A stretch of 64,000 nt of DNA from Candidatus Peregrinibacteria bacterium CG10_big_fil_rev_8_21_14_0_10_55_24 (GTDB taxonomy: Bacteria > Patescibacteriota > Gracilibacteria > Peribacterales > Peribacteraceae), in assembly GCA_002772745.1 (NCBI GenBank), contig PFDV01000001.1, forward strand, positions 1-64,000. The letters run 5' to 3'. Positions 44,395 to 55,260 of the stretch are shown piece by piece. Position 1 is the stretch's first letter, and each line of letters begins with the position of its first letter. A program made the translations under genes and the position numbers. The notes beneath the pieces were generated by a model. It ran no database searches and was not told where the DNA came from. It was given only the letters and a program-made list of their open reading frames with translations.

Positions 44395-46812
44395 CTAGAA
44401 TCCCAGCTGATCCCTGCGGATCACCACCTCGTCTCCTCGCTTCACGTTACCTTGCAGCATGATGTCGGCAATGTGGTTCTCGATCGTATCGGTGATCACT
44501 CTGCGCATGGCACGCGCGCCGAACTCGCGGCTGTAGCCCTTGGTCACAATCGCTTCCACCACGCCCTGCTCCACGAGCACACGTACGCCTTTCTCTCTGC
44601 GAATGTCCTTGATAATGCCATCCAGCATCAGGATCGCCACGCGTGTAGCATCCTCCACCGTGAGCGGATTGAAGACCACGGTGGCATCGAAGCGGTTGAG
44701 GAATTCGGGTGAGAAGGTTCGTTCTGAAAGTACCTGCTCAATCAGGCGCTTGCGGAAACCCTCCGGATCCGCGGGTGCTCCCGTGCGGAACGCATCGTAC
44801 ACAAAGTGCGCGCCTGCATTGGAAGTGACGACGAAAATCGTATTGCGGAAGTCGGTCTTCTCCCCCAGATGATCGATGAGCACTCCCTCGTCGAGGATTT
44901 GCAGGAAGAGATTTAAGACCTTGGGATGTGCCTTCTCGATCTCGTCGAGGAGAATCAAGGAGAACGGACGGTCGTGGACGCTCTGCGCCAGGTAGCCTGC
45001 GCTCTCCCCCGGCGCCCCCACGATACCGCCGATCGAGGATTCGCTGCTGTACTCGTTCATGTCGAGACGTATGAGGCTCTCCAGCGAACCGAAGTACTCC
45101 TCACTAAGCACCTTGGCGGTGTGTGTCTTCCCCACGCCGGTGGGACCCAAAAAAAGGAAGGTGCCAATGGGCCGCTTACTGGAATGCAGCTCCAGCGCGG
45201 CGCGCTTGAGCGCGGCAACCAGAGCATCAATCGCCTGCTTCTGACCGACGATACGGTGCTTGAGCACTTCCTCCAAATGGAGCAATCGCGAGCGATCGTC
45301 CTTGGAAAGCTCCGTTACATCCATGTGCGCTTTCTGCGAGATGATCTCGCGGATGTGACGTTCGGTGACGAAGGTATCAGAGGCAGTCGCGGCAAGTTCC
45401 ACCGCATCCTCCAATACGGAGACAGCTTTCCCCGGGAATGCCTGCCCCCCCAGGTAGCGGCGGCAGAGCGCAATGGTTCCGCGTAACGCTTTGTAGGTCA
45501 CCGCAACTTTGCGCTTGTGCTCTAGCATGAACGCACGCTCCATCAGCACACCCAATGTGTCCTGTTCGTTCGCATCGTCAATGAGGAGTTTTTCAAACGC
45601 GGCATCGAGTATGGGCTCGCAACGGACGGTCTTGTGGTACTCCTCCGTGCTCATCACGCCGATGAGCTGGATGTTCTCCTCATGCAGGAACTTCATGAGG
45701 ATCGCCCTCAGCCGCTCGCCACCCGACTGCAGGAAGAGCGCCAGGTCTTCCACGACGAGGATGAAGCGGCCAGACTGCTGCGCTTTCTTGAGCGCATGGA
45801 GCAGGAATACGTCCGGGCTCTGGGTGCCCGAGAGGAGTTCTGCGGTTTTGAGGAGAAGCATACGAGAGTACGCACGGAAGCGTTTACGTTCCTGCATCTT
45901 GAGCGCGTACGCCAGGTTCCTGACGAGTGTACGTTTGCCCACGCCGACACGGCCGATGAGGAGCAGGTCATGTACGCCGGGCTTCTCGATAATACGCAGC
46001 GCATGAGAGAGTTCCGTAGTGTGAATGCGCACGGCACGCCGATCGTGCCAGAGCACGTCAGCGGAGAGATCCTCCGTCAGGCGATCGAGTTCATTGGTGT
46101 ATCCCATCACCCAGCTGCGCCCCACACTCCCCACGCTCCGGAGCAATCCCTGAGGGGACCAGAGAGGAGGCCGTTCCTCCACACGAGCACGAAATGCTTC
46201 CCAGCGCAGGATGGAGAGCATGTTTCCCATCGAGAGATCGGCGCCATCGAGGAGGGCATGGAACGCCGGCTCATGCCGAAGAAGCGTGAAGAGAATCGTC
46301 GGTCCATCGATGCGCTTGCGCTCTACGTTGGGGAGTTCCGCTGCCGCACGTGCGAGAAATTCCACCGCATCCTGACGCGATTGCTCAAGCGCCGTGAGTG
46401 CAGCTGCAAGGAAAGCCTTGGATTCCTGACCCATCTCCCGTGCAATGAACTTCCCCCCCTTTGTTGCCAAAGCCGCCTCCAAGAGGTCGCGCACCGTCAC
46501 CGCTTGCAGGTGCTTTAATTGTCGTACGATGGAAAATGAGAGATGCTCTTCGGGTGAACCTCCAGACGGAGTTGCAAGGTGTTCCCGTACAAAGATGTGC
46601 TCCAAAAACGCATGGAAGACACACGCGGGAACAAGGAGCACTGCAATCGCCACCACGAGCGGCGTAACGCCGCCGTGCTCATAGAGCACGATGCCGCACC
46701 CCATGGCAATCAGCCCGTAGAGGAAGAGTGCCAGCTTTCCGTAGAACGTTCGCAGGAGCGCATGCCCCACTGCAACGGTCGTACCGGTAATGGAGACGGG
46801 TCGCTGTTGCAT
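44395..46812 (-). CDS. Membrane-anchored ClpA/ClpC-like double AAA+ ATPase
   Basis: N-terminal TM pair; LIGRVGVGKRTL and GPTGVGKTHTAK Walker A; LILLDEIEKAHP Walker B of D2. Confidence 0.85.
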   Translation of the reverse strand: MQQRPVSITGTTVAVGHALLRTFYGKLALFLYGLIAMGCGIVLYEHGGVTPLVVAIAVLLVPACVFHAFLEHIFVREHLATPSGGSPEEHLSFSIVRQLKHLQAVTVRDLLEAALATKGGKFIAREMGQESKAFLAAALTALEQSRQDAVEFLARAAAELPNVERKRIDGPTILFTLLRHEPAFHALLDGADLSMGNMLSILRWEAFRARVEERPPLWSPQGLLRSVGSVGRSWVMGYTNELDRLTEDLSADVLWHDRRAVRIHTTELSHALRIIEKPGVHDLLLIGRVGVGKRTLVRNLAYALKMQERKRFRAYSRMLLLKTAELLSGTQSPDVFLLHALKKAQQSGRFILVVEDLALFLQSGGERLRAILMKFLHEENIQLIGVMSTEEYHKTVRCEPILDAAFEKLLIDDANEQDTLGVLMERAFMLEHKRKVAVTYKALRGTIALCRRYLGGQAFPGKAVSVLEDAVELAATASDTFVTERHIREIISQKAHMDVTELSKDDRSRLLHLEEVLKHRIVGQKQAIDALVAALKRAALELHSSKRPIGTFLFLGPTGVGKTHTAKVLSEEYFGSLESLIRLDMNEYSSESSIGGIVGAPGESAGYLAQSVHDRPFSLILLDEIEKAHPKVLNLFLQILDEGVLIDHLGEKTDFRNTIFVVTSNAGAHFVYDAFRTGAPADPEGFRKRLIEQVLSERTFSPEFLNRFDATVVFNPLTVEDATRVAILMLDGIIKDIRREKGVRVLVEQGVVEAIVTKGYSREFGARAMRRVITDTIENHIADIMLQGNVKRGDEVVIRRDQLGF

Positions 46813-47234
46813 CAGACGTACGATCCAATCAGATACAGAAGATCCAGGAGAAAGACGACGGGGAAGACCATCCAGGTCACGAAGGCGACCAGAAACCCTG
46901 CGAGAAACAGGAGTTGTACGACAGCCTCGATGATGATCGCCACGGTGCGGAAGATCATGCCGATCACGCGCGATGTACAGTTGAGCGTGAATGCCTGCGC
47001 AATGAGCCCGATGTTGAGTCCTTGCTTGGGATACGGATCCGTGATGCTCTTCCACGGCTTGAAGAACGTTCGCAGGAGAAACCAGATGGAGAAGACCTCG
47101 CTCGCCGCATGCGCATACGCGCGGTAGGAGCGCACCATCGCAGCCGGTACGGTGGCGAAGTACCACCGTGGAAAGTGCAGGAGGAGCGTAACCACAGTCA
47201 GCGGATGCCGAAGGAGGATGAGTGTCATCTGCAT
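46812..47234 (-). CDS. Small polytopic membrane protein
   Basis: Start MQMTLILLRHPL; several TM segments; stop adjacent to the AAA+ start. Confidence 0.6.
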   Translation of the reverse strand: MQMTLILLRHPLTVVTLLLHFPRWYFATVPAAMVRSYRAYAHAASEVFSIWFLLRTFFKPWKSITDPYPKQGLNIGLIAQAFTLNCTSRVIGMIFRTVAIIIEAVVQLLFLAGFLVAFVTWMVFPVVFLLDLLYLIGSYV

Positions 47235-47321
47235 GCGCGGGCGATACGTGATGAGTATCCGCTCATTATAGCAGAAAAACGGGCTTGGATGAAGCTCTAG
47301 GCCCGTGTAGAGTGCGCCGCG

Positions 47322-47945
47322 ATGCGCGGCCTCTTCATCGTTATCGAAGGCCCTGATGGGAGCGGTACGACCCGCCATACGCAATTACTGGCCGATCGGC
47401 TTACCGCTGCCAAGATCCCCGTTCTCTCCACATTCGAACCGACAGACGGCCCTGTAGGAAGCCGTATTCGCAGCGACCTAAGGAGCGGTGCGGGTTTTGA
47501 CCCCCTTTCGCTCCAGGAGCTCTTCTGCAAGGACCGGGCCTGGCATCTCTCTGCCGTTATTGAACCTGCCCTCGCCAAGGGGGTTATGGTTATTTCGGAT
47601 CGGTACTTCCACTCCACATTGGCATACGGTCAGGCATTGAAAATCCCCAAGGAGAAGCTGGAAGAATTGAACAAAAAATTTATACAACCAGATGTGCTGT
47701 TCTTCCTCCTCCCCCCATACGAGGTGTGCAGCGAACGCATGGTTCACCGCGAAACGCGCGATGCCTTGGAGGAGGACTCCATCCAGCGCCGCGTGTACGC
47801 GCAGTACCAAGCAATGGCAGAGGAACTCCCCTCTGTGCACATCATCGACACATCGGGTGAGAAGGAAACCGTTGCAGACGGGATTTTCGCAGTCGTTGAG
47901 GAGGCTCTACGACACCGCACAACCAATCCTCGAACCGAACCCTAG
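47322..47945 (+). CDS. tmk: Thymidylate kinase
   Basis: MRGLFIVIEGPDGSGTTRHTQLLADRL, VMVISDRYFHSTLAYG. Confidence 0.92.
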   Translation: MRGLFIVIEGPDGSGTTRHTQLLADRLTAAKIPVLSTFEPTDGPVGSRIRSDLRSGAGFDPLSLQELFCKDRAWHLSAVIEPALAKGVMVISDRYFHSTLAYGQALKIPKEKLEELNKKFIQPDVLFFLLPPYEVCSERMVHRETRDALEEDSIQRRVYAQYQAMAEELPSVHIIDTSGEKETVADGIFAVVEEALRHRTTNPRTEP

Positions 47946-48030
47946 CCCGAACCCCACTTGTCCACCGTAGCCTTCTTTGAGAAGCACAAGACCTGTGGCG
48001 GAGGTGGAACCCCAACCCTATACTACCGCC

Positions 48031-48879
48031 ATGAGCGCACGCATCCTCTCCGGCAAGGAAGCGGCATCGGCACTCCTTGGAGAGCTTACACTCAAAGTGA
48101 AGACCCTCGATCCAAAACTTGTCGTGGTGCAGGTGGGCGACAACCCTGCAAGCGAGAGCTACATCAAGCAGAAGATGAAAAACTCTCAGGAGATCGGCAT
48201 GCGCGCCGAGCACCGTCATCTCCCGAAGGAGTCAGAGCTTTCCGTGTTGATGGCGCTCATTGAAGAGCTCAACTCCGATGCGGATGTCTCGGGATTCATT
48301 GTGCAACTCCCTCTCCCCGATCACCTGAGTGCGCATGTGCCGCAGGTCATCCGTGCCATCGATCCCAAGAAGGACGTGGACGGATTCACCGCGTACAACC
48401 TTGGCAAGATGTTCCTCTCCAAAGAGTTCGAACACCTCCCTCCTGCAACCCCCGCGGGCGTCATTGCACTCCTGGAGTACTACGATATCCCCATCAGAGG
48501 ACAGAACGTTACGGTTGTGGGCCACAGCAACCTGGTGGGTAAGCCGCTCTCCACCATGTTTCTCAACCGCGATGCAACAGTCACCACCTGCCACATCCAT
48601 ACCAAAGATCTTGCCTCGCACACGAAGACAGCCGACATCCTCTGCGTTGCTGTGGGGAAACCCGGACTCATCACGGCAAAGATGGTCAAACCCGGCGCCG
48701 TCGTCGTGGACATCGGCATCACCCGCACGGACGAGGGGCTCAAGGGAGACGTGGACTTCGATGCAGTGAAGGAAGTAGCTTCGGCAATCACCCCCGTCCC
48801 CGGCGGCATCGGTCCCATGACCGTTGCCAGCTTGATGCGCAACTGCGTCCGCGCGAAGGAACGCCAGCTGGAGCTGTAA
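48031..48879 (+). CDS. folD: Methylenetetrahydrofolate dehydrogenase/cyclohydrolase
   Basis: VVVQVGDNPASESYIKQK, VDGFTAYNLGKM, GHSNLVGKPLSTMFL, PVPGGIGPMTVASLM. Confidence 0.93.
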   Translation: MSARILSGKEAASALLGELTLKVKTLDPKLVVVQVGDNPASESYIKQKMKNSQEIGMRAEHRHLPKESELSVLMALIEELNSDADVSGFIVQLPLPDHLSAHVPQVIRAIDPKKDVDGFTAYNLGKMFLSKEFEHLPPATPAGVIALLEYYDIPIRGQNVTVVGHSNLVGKPLSTMFLNRDATVTTCHIHTKDLASHTKTADILCVAVGKPGLITAKMVKPGAVVVDIGITRTDEGLKGDVDFDAVKEVASAITPVPGGIGPMTVASLMRNCVRAKERQLEL

Positions 48880-48884
48880 GGTGC

Positions 48885-49415
48885 TTACGAAAACACTCCT
48901 TTCACTCCTCCACCCAACTCACCGTGACGACGACCGCGTTCTCCTGCCATGGAACGCTGCATGCGCTCACGCACCTCGCTCTGTTGCTTTTGAATTTCAC
49001 TCGTAGAAAAACCTTCCTCCACTGTATGTGCACGATGGAGGACACACTGAACATTTTCCAGTTCTCCCTGGAGCCACGTAAGAACGCGATGGTCCTGTTC
49101 CAATCGTCGTTGCACACTGGCGTTGTTGGCGTAGAATGTATCGATCTTGTTGTTGAGATCCTGAACAAGTTCAGAGACACTGCGGTAATGGAGCGCACCG
49201 GACTGCGTTTCGCGTGCAAGCGTTGGTGCATCTGTTTGCGCATAGAGCGCCTCCATATCCAGCAGGAGCGAAAGTACTTCGCCCTGCGTCAAATCCTCCG
49301 GGTCATGGAGGCCGATACGATCGGTGAGCAGTGCGTCCAGCGCCATGCGTTCCTGAGAATTTTGCTGTCTGGGTGAACGGCGCCTGTCGTGAGGCTCGCG
49401 AAGTGTGTTGTGCAT
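48885..49415 (-). CDS. Hypothetical coiled-coil protein
   Basis: Complete ORF; TATAAT 9 nt upstream of ATG. Confidence 0.55.
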   Translation of the reverse strand: MHNTLREPHDRRRSPRQQNSQERMALDALLTDRIGLHDPEDLTQGEVLSLLLDMEALYAQTDAPTLARETQSGALHYRSVSELVQDLNNKIDTFYANNASVQRRLEQDHRVLTWLQGELENVQCVLHRAHTVEEGFSTSEIQKQQSEVRERMQRSMAGERGRRHGELGGGVKGVFS

Positions 49416-49452
49416 TTCTTTATTATTATATACTTTTTTAATATTTAGTCAA

Positions 49453-50085
49453 TTACGGGCATTCCCGTGAGATCATCTGCTTGCACTGCACAGGCGTAAA
49501 GGATTGCTCCCCTCCCCGTATCCGATCACAGAGCGAGGGATTGCACTGCTCCACCGCCAAAGAAAAGAGGCATTTGTCACGAGGGGGATTGCTTTCGAGA
49601 TGCGCAAAATCTTCGCCATGAATGCGCTCACAGAACAGAGGATCTCCTTCCTCAAGCGCCATGCGCTCATAGCAACGATCCTGCTCTGCGCCTTCGAGTG
49701 CACCACAAGGATCACCGGCGGCATCGGGGGCTTGCTGCTTCTGCTCCTCCACCTTCTCTTCAGGCTGCTCTTCTGCAGCGCACTGAGGAAGCAGAGCGAG
49801 TTCTTCCTTACACCCTTCGCTGCTATACGCCAGCTTCAGGCGATCGCAGAGTGAGGCATCGCACGACTGCAATGCGAGGTAGACAAAGCAACGCTCCCGA
49901 ACTTCAAAATTTGCAATCTCCTCGCAGTGTGCAACCACCTGCTCATCAAGGGCCTGCTCCAACAGGCACGTATCGCGCTGTACCCCTTTTTCACGCTCCT
50001 CGCACGGGCGCTGCAAAGAGATCGTGGGCAATGTGCAGCCCACCAAAAACACAGAGAGAGAGATACTGGAGAATGCGCAGCGCAT
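49453..50085 (-). CDS. Cys-rich predicted lipoprotein
   Basis: Lipobox LVGC; repeated CDASLCDR/CNPSLCDR; TACACT 6 nt upstream of ATG 50085. Confidence 0.65.
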   Translation of the reverse strand: MRCAFSSISLSVFLVGCTLPTISLQRPCEEREKGVQRDTCLLEQALDEQVVAHCEEIANFEVRERCFVYLALQSCDASLCDRLKLAYSSEGCKEELALLPQCAAEEQPEEKVEEQKQQAPDAAGDPCGALEGAEQDRCYERMALEEGDPLFCERIHGEDFAHLESNPPRDKCLFSLAVEQCNPSLCDRIRGGEQSFTPVQCKQMISRECP

Positions 50086-50155
50086 GGCCACAGTGTAGCG
50101 TAGAGAACACGGTCACGCGTAGACACATCGAATCTATTGGAGTACAATGATTATT

Positions 50156-50980
50156 ATGGAGAGTCAAGATACAGACCCACATGCTCCAAACGCGTTCGAG
50201 CAAAAGAAGCGCGATTTTTTTAGGCGTCTCGCGTTGTCTCTACGACCAACACTGAACATACACAAAGCACTTGGCCTCTGGAAAGCAGACAACAGAGACC
50301 GACATGGATTTCGTAATGTCACGGAACATTGCCTTGTCGAAGTGCCGCGTTGTCGTGTACTCGCTGAACATCTCCGGCTCCCCGACGCCGTGCGGAAGAA
50401 ACTCGACGAAGCAGCAATTCTCCACGACGCGTGGAAACAGCAGGAAATTCTGTTGGCAAGACAAGCCAGCGAACAGGGCACTTCTATTTGGGCAGCATTT
50501 GCGCGTGCAAGTGAAGAGTTCCGGGCATTCCTTGTGGAACAACACGTCGACCCAGACGTCATCGAGTTGACCGGGGGGATCGGTCATCTCTCCCTCAAAA
50601 CCGTGGAGTCCTTGCTTGAGAAGCACTGTACCCCTCTCGAGGAAGCTATGCTCATTCTCCATTACGTCGATGATATTTCCCGTAACAGCGATTGGGTAGC
50701 TCCAGCTACGATTCAGAGTGCAACACAACAGAAAGTGAACGCGCTGGATCTGCGCATGGATGCTTGTAAGGAGCGACCTCTCTACCGACAACTGGATATT
50801 GAAGGGAATGCGCATCTCGGTGAAGGTACCTATGCAGCGGTTTTACGTGTCGGACATGCGGTCGAAGCCAAACTTAGTCACCTCATCCGCCTCAAATCTG
50901 GCAAAAGCATTCCGCCGGTGAACCTGCCCGAATGGATTGATACTGAAGTGAGAACCGCTATTGAAACGGGGTCGGAGTAG
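50156..50980 (+). CDS. HD-domain-like protein
   Basis: TEHCLVEV..AAILHDAWK..GGIGHLS..LHYVDDI; TACAAT 7 nt upstream. Confidence 0.6.
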   Translation: MESQDTDPHAPNAFEQKKRDFFRRLALSLRPTLNIHKALGLWKADNRDRHGFRNVTEHCLVEVPRCRVLAEHLRLPDAVRKKLDEAAILHDAWKQQEILLARQASEQGTSIWAAFARASEEFRAFLVEQHVDPDVIELTGGIGHLSLKTVESLLEKHCTPLEEAMLILHYVDDISRNSDWVAPATIQSATQQKVNALDLRMDACKERPLYRQLDIEGNAHLGEGTYAAVLRVGHAVEAKLSHLIRLKSGKSIPPVNLPEWIDTEVRTAIETGSE

Positions 50981-51119
50981 CGCAAGAACAACGCCAGTCG
51001 CTTGCACTCCGACAATCTCTCTGTAAAATGCTTCCGTGGAAACACCGTCCACCGCTGATTTTCGGCTTCCCTGCGTTTCCACCCTTCCGGCTGCCTCCCC
51101 CCCCTTCCCCGCCTAAGCT

Positions 51120-52637
51120 ATGTGCGGTGTTCTTGCTGTGTCCGGTTTCCGCGACGTCATTCAGGATCTTTACGATGGACTCATCCTCCTTCAGCACCGC
51201 GGCCAGGATGCAGCAGGCATTATCACGTACGACCAGCAATTCCACCTGAAGAAGAGCAACGGCATGGTGCGCGACGTTTTCCATACCAAATCCTTAAACC
51301 GCCTGCGCGGCACTATGGGTATCGGGCATGTCCGCTACCCCACCGCGGGGTGTTCGAGCGAATTTGAAGCACAACCGTTCTTTGTGAACACGCCCTTCGG
51401 CATGGCACTCGCACACAACGGAAACCTGACGAACGCCGATGAGTTGCGGGTGGAACTTTTGGAAAAGCGGTTCCGCCACCTCAATACAAACTCCGACTCG
51501 GAGATTCTTTTGAACGTCTTTGCATCGGCACTGCGCCACCAGCGTCCCAAGAACCTGACGCCAGACCATGTCTTTGGAGCTCTAAAGCACGTCATGCGCA
51601 AATGTAAAGGTGCTTACTCCGCCGTCGCACTCATCGGCGGCCAGGGAATCGTGGGCTTCCGCGATCCCTACGGCATTCGACCACTGCAACTGGGCAGACG
51701 GAAATTCGGTATGAAGGAAGAGTACATGATTGCCTCGGAGAACACCGTAATGAAAGCGTTGGACTATGAGTTTGTCCGCGATATCGAGCCCGGGGAAGCC
51801 GTCTTCATTGATAAGCATAACCGACTCCATACCAAACATATCCGCCAAGGACACTTAACTCCGTGCATCTTTGAATGGGTATACCTCTCCGCGCCAGATT
51901 CCACCATCAATGGCGTGAGCGTCTACAAAGCCCGCGTGCGCATGGGAGAATATCTGGCCAGACAAATTAAAGCGTCCGGCCTCCACATCGATTCGGTCGT
52001 TCCCGTTCCGGATACCGGACGTCCCATCGCTACGGGGCTCGCGGACAAGTTAAGAGTGCGCTACCGCGAAGGATTGATTAAGAATCGCTACATCGGACGC
52101 ACGTTCATCATGCCGGGACAGAGCATCCGCAAGAGGAGTTTGCGCTTCAAACTCCACCCCATCGAACTCGAATTCAGGGGAAAAGACATCCTGCTGGTGG
52201 ATGATTCCATCGTGCGCGGCAACACGAGCAAAAAAATCATCGAGCTCTGTCGTGATGTGGGAGCTCGCAAGGTGTACTTCGCCTCTGCGGCACCGCCCAT
52301 CGTCAGCCCCGACGTGTACGGCATCGACATGCCCACGAAAGAGGAACTCATCGCCAGCGGTAGGAGCATAGAACAAGTACGACAATACATCGGCGCGGAC
52401 GCTCTCTTTTACGGTAGAGTGGAAGACCTCCATAAAGCAGTCCGTTACGGGAACAAGAAGATCCATCAATTCAGCGAAGGCTACTTCACTTCCAAGTACC
52501 CCACGCCGGAAGTGACACCGGCGCTCCTCAAAAAACTGGGCACCTGCAGGAATAAAACTCGCTCCGATTACCATCGTGAAGAGAGCCTCTTTGAGGATGA
52601 AGAGAACGAAGCAGGCAGGACAATGACGTTAGTATGA
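51120..52637 (+). CDS. purF: Amidophosphoribosyltransferase
   Basis: MCGVLAVSGF N-terminal Cys nucleophile; LQHRGQDAAGI; ILLVDDSIVRGNTSKKII PRPP motif. Confidence 0.93.
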   Translation: MCGVLAVSGFRDVIQDLYDGLILLQHRGQDAAGIITYDQQFHLKKSNGMVRDVFHTKSLNRLRGTMGIGHVRYPTAGCSSEFEAQPFFVNTPFGMALAHNGNLTNADELRVELLEKRFRHLNTNSDSEILLNVFASALRHQRPKNLTPDHVFGALKHVMRKCKGAYSAVALIGGQGIVGFRDPYGIRPLQLGRRKFGMKEEYMIASENTVMKALDYEFVRDIEPGEAVFIDKHNRLHTKHIRQGHLTPCIFEWVYLSAPDSTINGVSVYKARVRMGEYLARQIKASGLHIDSVVPVPDTGRPIATGLADKLRVRYREGLIKNRYIGRTFIMPGQSIRKRSLRFKLHPIELEFRGKDILLVDDSIVRGNTSKKIIELCRDVGARKVYFASAAPPIVSPDVYGIDMPTKEELIASGRSIEQVRQYIGADALFYGRVEDLHKAVRYGNKKIHQFSEGYFTSKYPTPEVTPALLKKLGTCRNKTRSDYHREESLFEDEENEAGRTMTLV

Positions 52638-52737
52638 AGCAAGGTTTAAGCTTCCCTCATGTATGCGCATTCGTGTGCGAGACTCTTCGCGATTGGCCGA
52701 CTCTCCTCTATTATGGAAACTGTCTCCTTCCCCTCTC

Positions 52738-54075
52738 ATGCGCGTCCTGCTCATCTGCTCTTCGGCCCGCGGTCACGCCATCGCCGACGCGCTGAAGCGC
52801 AGCCCAGAGTCCCCGGATATCATCGCCATGTGCAAAGAGCGTAATCCTGGGGTGGAAGACCTGGCAGAAACCCTGGTAGTCGACGACATCATGAATTTTC
52901 AATCAGCCCTGAATATAGCCAAAAAGTACAAACCAAACTTTGCGTTCATCGGACCGGAAGATCCCATAGGAGGAGGCTTGAGCGATGCGCTCAGTGCCGC
53001 AGGTATCCCCTGCGTTGCTCCGACAAAGAGCTTGGGCAGACTGGAATCGAGCAAGGGATTCACAAGGAATCTCCTGAGGAAGCACGGCATTGATGCTTCA
53101 CCTAAGTTTAGAGTTTTTAGCTCAGATCAGGGCTCCGAAATGTACAAATTTATTGATCAAGAATTGGAAGGAGCCTTCGTCGTCAAGTACGATGCTCTCA
53201 AGGGGGGCAAGGGCGTGAAGGTGAGTGGAGAGCACCTTAAGAATATTGACGAAGGCGTTGCCTACGCGCGTGAGTGCATCGCTGAGTGCGGCAGCGTGGT
53301 CATCGAAGAGAAACTCATCGGAGTTGAATTCAGCCTCCTGAGTTTCGCTTCGGGCAAGACCACGGTGGACATGCCCGCCGTGCAGGACCACAAGAGAGCA
53401 TTCAATGGTGACACGGGCCCCAATACCGGAGGCATGGGTACCATCAGTGATGCAGGTCATTCACTCCCCTTTCTTACAACTCAGGATCTTGCCCGCGCGA
53501 GTGAGATCAATCGACTCACAGCCGAGGCGCTCCTCAAGGAATGCAATGCGGAGTACAAGGGTATCCTCTACGGTGGCTTTATCGCCGTCAAAGACGGCGT
53601 GCGCTTGATCGAGTATAACGCGCGCTTCGGCGATCCCGAGGCTCTCAACATCCTACCGCTCCTCGAATCGGACTTCGTCACGATCTGCCAGGCGATCCTC
53701 ACGGGTGAGCTTAGCGATGAGCTCGTGCGCTTCGCGCACAAGGCAACCGTATGCAAGTACATCACGCCAGAGGGGTACCCGCAGAACAACGATCAGCGTG
53801 ATGCGGTGGTGCGATTCCCCGCTCTGCCTAATAACGCACGACTCTTCTATGGCAACATCCGTCGGGATGGTGATGGAGTACTCCACCTGGGTAGCTCACG
53901 CACGGCAGGAATCGTCGGGGTTGGATCGACGATTGCCGAGGCGGAAACGCTTGCCGAGTCACTCTGCCAACGCGTGGAAGGACCGGTGCGCCACCGCAGT
54001 GATATTGGCACGGAGGCGCTCCTCAATGAGCGTAGTACCACGATGCAACGTCTCCGCTCCGCCGTACATTCATGA
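52738..54075 (+). CDS. purD: Phosphoribosylamine-glycine ligase
   Basis: FIGPEDPIGGGLSDAL, FVVKYDALKGGKGVKV, YNARFGDPEALNILPLLESD. Confidence 0.9.
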   Translation: MRVLLICSSARGHAIADALKRSPESPDIIAMCKERNPGVEDLAETLVVDDIMNFQSALNIAKKYKPNFAFIGPEDPIGGGLSDALSAAGIPCVAPTKSLGRLESSKGFTRNLLRKHGIDASPKFRVFSSDQGSEMYKFIDQELEGAFVVKYDALKGGKGVKVSGEHLKNIDEGVAYARECIAECGSVVIEEKLIGVEFSLLSFASGKTTVDMPAVQDHKRAFNGDTGPNTGGMGTISDAGHSLPFLTTQDLARASEINRLTAEALLKECNAEYKGILYGGFIAVKDGVRLIEYNARFGDPEALNILPLLESDFVTICQAILTGELSDELVRFAHKATVCKYITPEGYPQNNDQRDAVVRFPALPNNARLFYGNIRRDGDGVLHLGSSRTAGIVGVGSTIAEAETLAESLCQRVEGPVRHRSDIGTEALLNERSTTMQRLRSAVHS

Positions 54076-54169
54076 CCAGGACTGCTCCAGCAATGAATCC
54101 GCGTACCTTAGGTTCATAAACCTTAGTGACGGGAGTGGAAGTGCGGAGGGTTTATCCAACGTGCTCTAT

Positions 54170-55237
54170 TCACGTGGAGCCCTTCATAGAGCCAATTTTC
54201 TCGTCTTGATCCCTCTGGACGAGATCGGCGATGATCTCAGGGAGATCTCCTTCCAAAATGCCGGGCAGGTTGGAATAGTTTTTGCCCAAGCGATGATCGG
54301 TTACGCGGTCTTGGGGGAAATTGTAGGTGCGAATCTTCTCACTGCGATCCCCCGAGCCGATCTGCCCCGAGCGCAGTTCCCCGCGTTCCTTCGCGCGACG
54401 TTCCTCCTCCAGCGCGAAGAGGCGACTCCTGAGAATATTGAGCGCTCGGACTTTGTTCTTGAGCTGACTCTTCTCATCCTGGCACTGCACGACAAGCCCC
54501 GTAGGCAAGTGGGTTACGCGCACGGCCGAGTCGGTCGTATTCACCGACTGCCCTCCCGGGCCGCTCGAGCGGAACACGTCGATGCGCAGATCTTCGGGCT
54601 TGATGACAAGATCGACCTCCTCGGCTTCAGGCAGAATCGCCACTGATGCGGCAGACGTGTGAATGCGTCCTTTGCTCTCCGTCTCCGGTACGCGCTGCAC
54701 GCGGTGCACACCGGACTCGTACTTCAAATTCCCGTACGCTCGCACACCTTCCATACGGCAAATAGCTTCCTTAATTCCCCCACCTTCCGCATCCGCCTTG
54801 CTCAAGATCTCTGTCTTCCATCCCTGATTTTGCGCGTAACGCAGATACATCCTGAGAAGCTCAGCAGCAAAGAGGGCAGCCTCCTCTCCACCTGTTCCGG
54901 CGCGTACTTCCAGGATGACATTGCGATCGTCATTGGGATCCTTTGGAGTCAGGAATGCGCGCATGGCCTCCTCTATCTGGGGCAAACGCTCTTGGGCTTC
55001 GCGAGCCTCTTCCTCCGCGAGCGGCTTAAGTTCGGGATCACCGGCAACTTCCTCCAAAGACCGCAGCGCAGCCTGGCAACGATCGTACTCCTTGAGAAGA
55101 GAGAGGAGCGGTTCGAGCTCGGCCATGCGCTTCCCTGCTGTAGCAATACGCTTGGGATCAGCCAAAACCTCAAGATCCTGCATGCTCTGCTCCAAGCTGC
55201 GGTATTCGTCTGCCAATGCGCGGAGCTTTTTGAGCAT
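54170..55237 (-). CDS. prfA: Peptide chain release factor 1
   Basis: [41 protein letters not shown]. Confidence 0.93.
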   Translation of the reverse strand: MLKKLRALADEYRSLEQSMQDLEVLADPKRIATAGKRMAELEPLLSLLKEYDRCQAALRSLEEVAGDPELKPLAEEEAREAQERLPQIEEAMRAFLTPKDPNDDRNVILEVRAGTGGEEAALFAAELLRMYLRYAQNQGWKTEILSKADAEGGGIKEAICRMEGVRAYGNLKYESGVHRVQRVPETESKGRIHTSAASVAILPEAEEVDLVIKPEDLRIDVFRSSGPGGQSVNTTDSAVRVTHLPTGLVVQCQDEKSQLKNKVRALNILRSRLFALEEERRAKERGELRSGQIGSGDRSEKIRTYNFPQDRVTDHRLGKNYSNLPGILEGDLPEIIADLVQRDQDEKIGSMKGST

Positions 55238-55260
55238 CGTGGAATCCCAGGAGAGAGGCG

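Noticed and set aside
51065-51118. Pyrimidine tract before purF as a sixth 9-nt array
   Set aside because: TTCC words recur but do not keep 9-nt phase; treated as an ordinary pyrimidine-rich leader.
51028-51249. Proline-rich uORF (PPPPSPPK) overlapping the purF start
   Set aside because: Its ATG lies inside the apparent -10 box (TAAAAT 51024-29), so it would not be on the transcript from that promoter.
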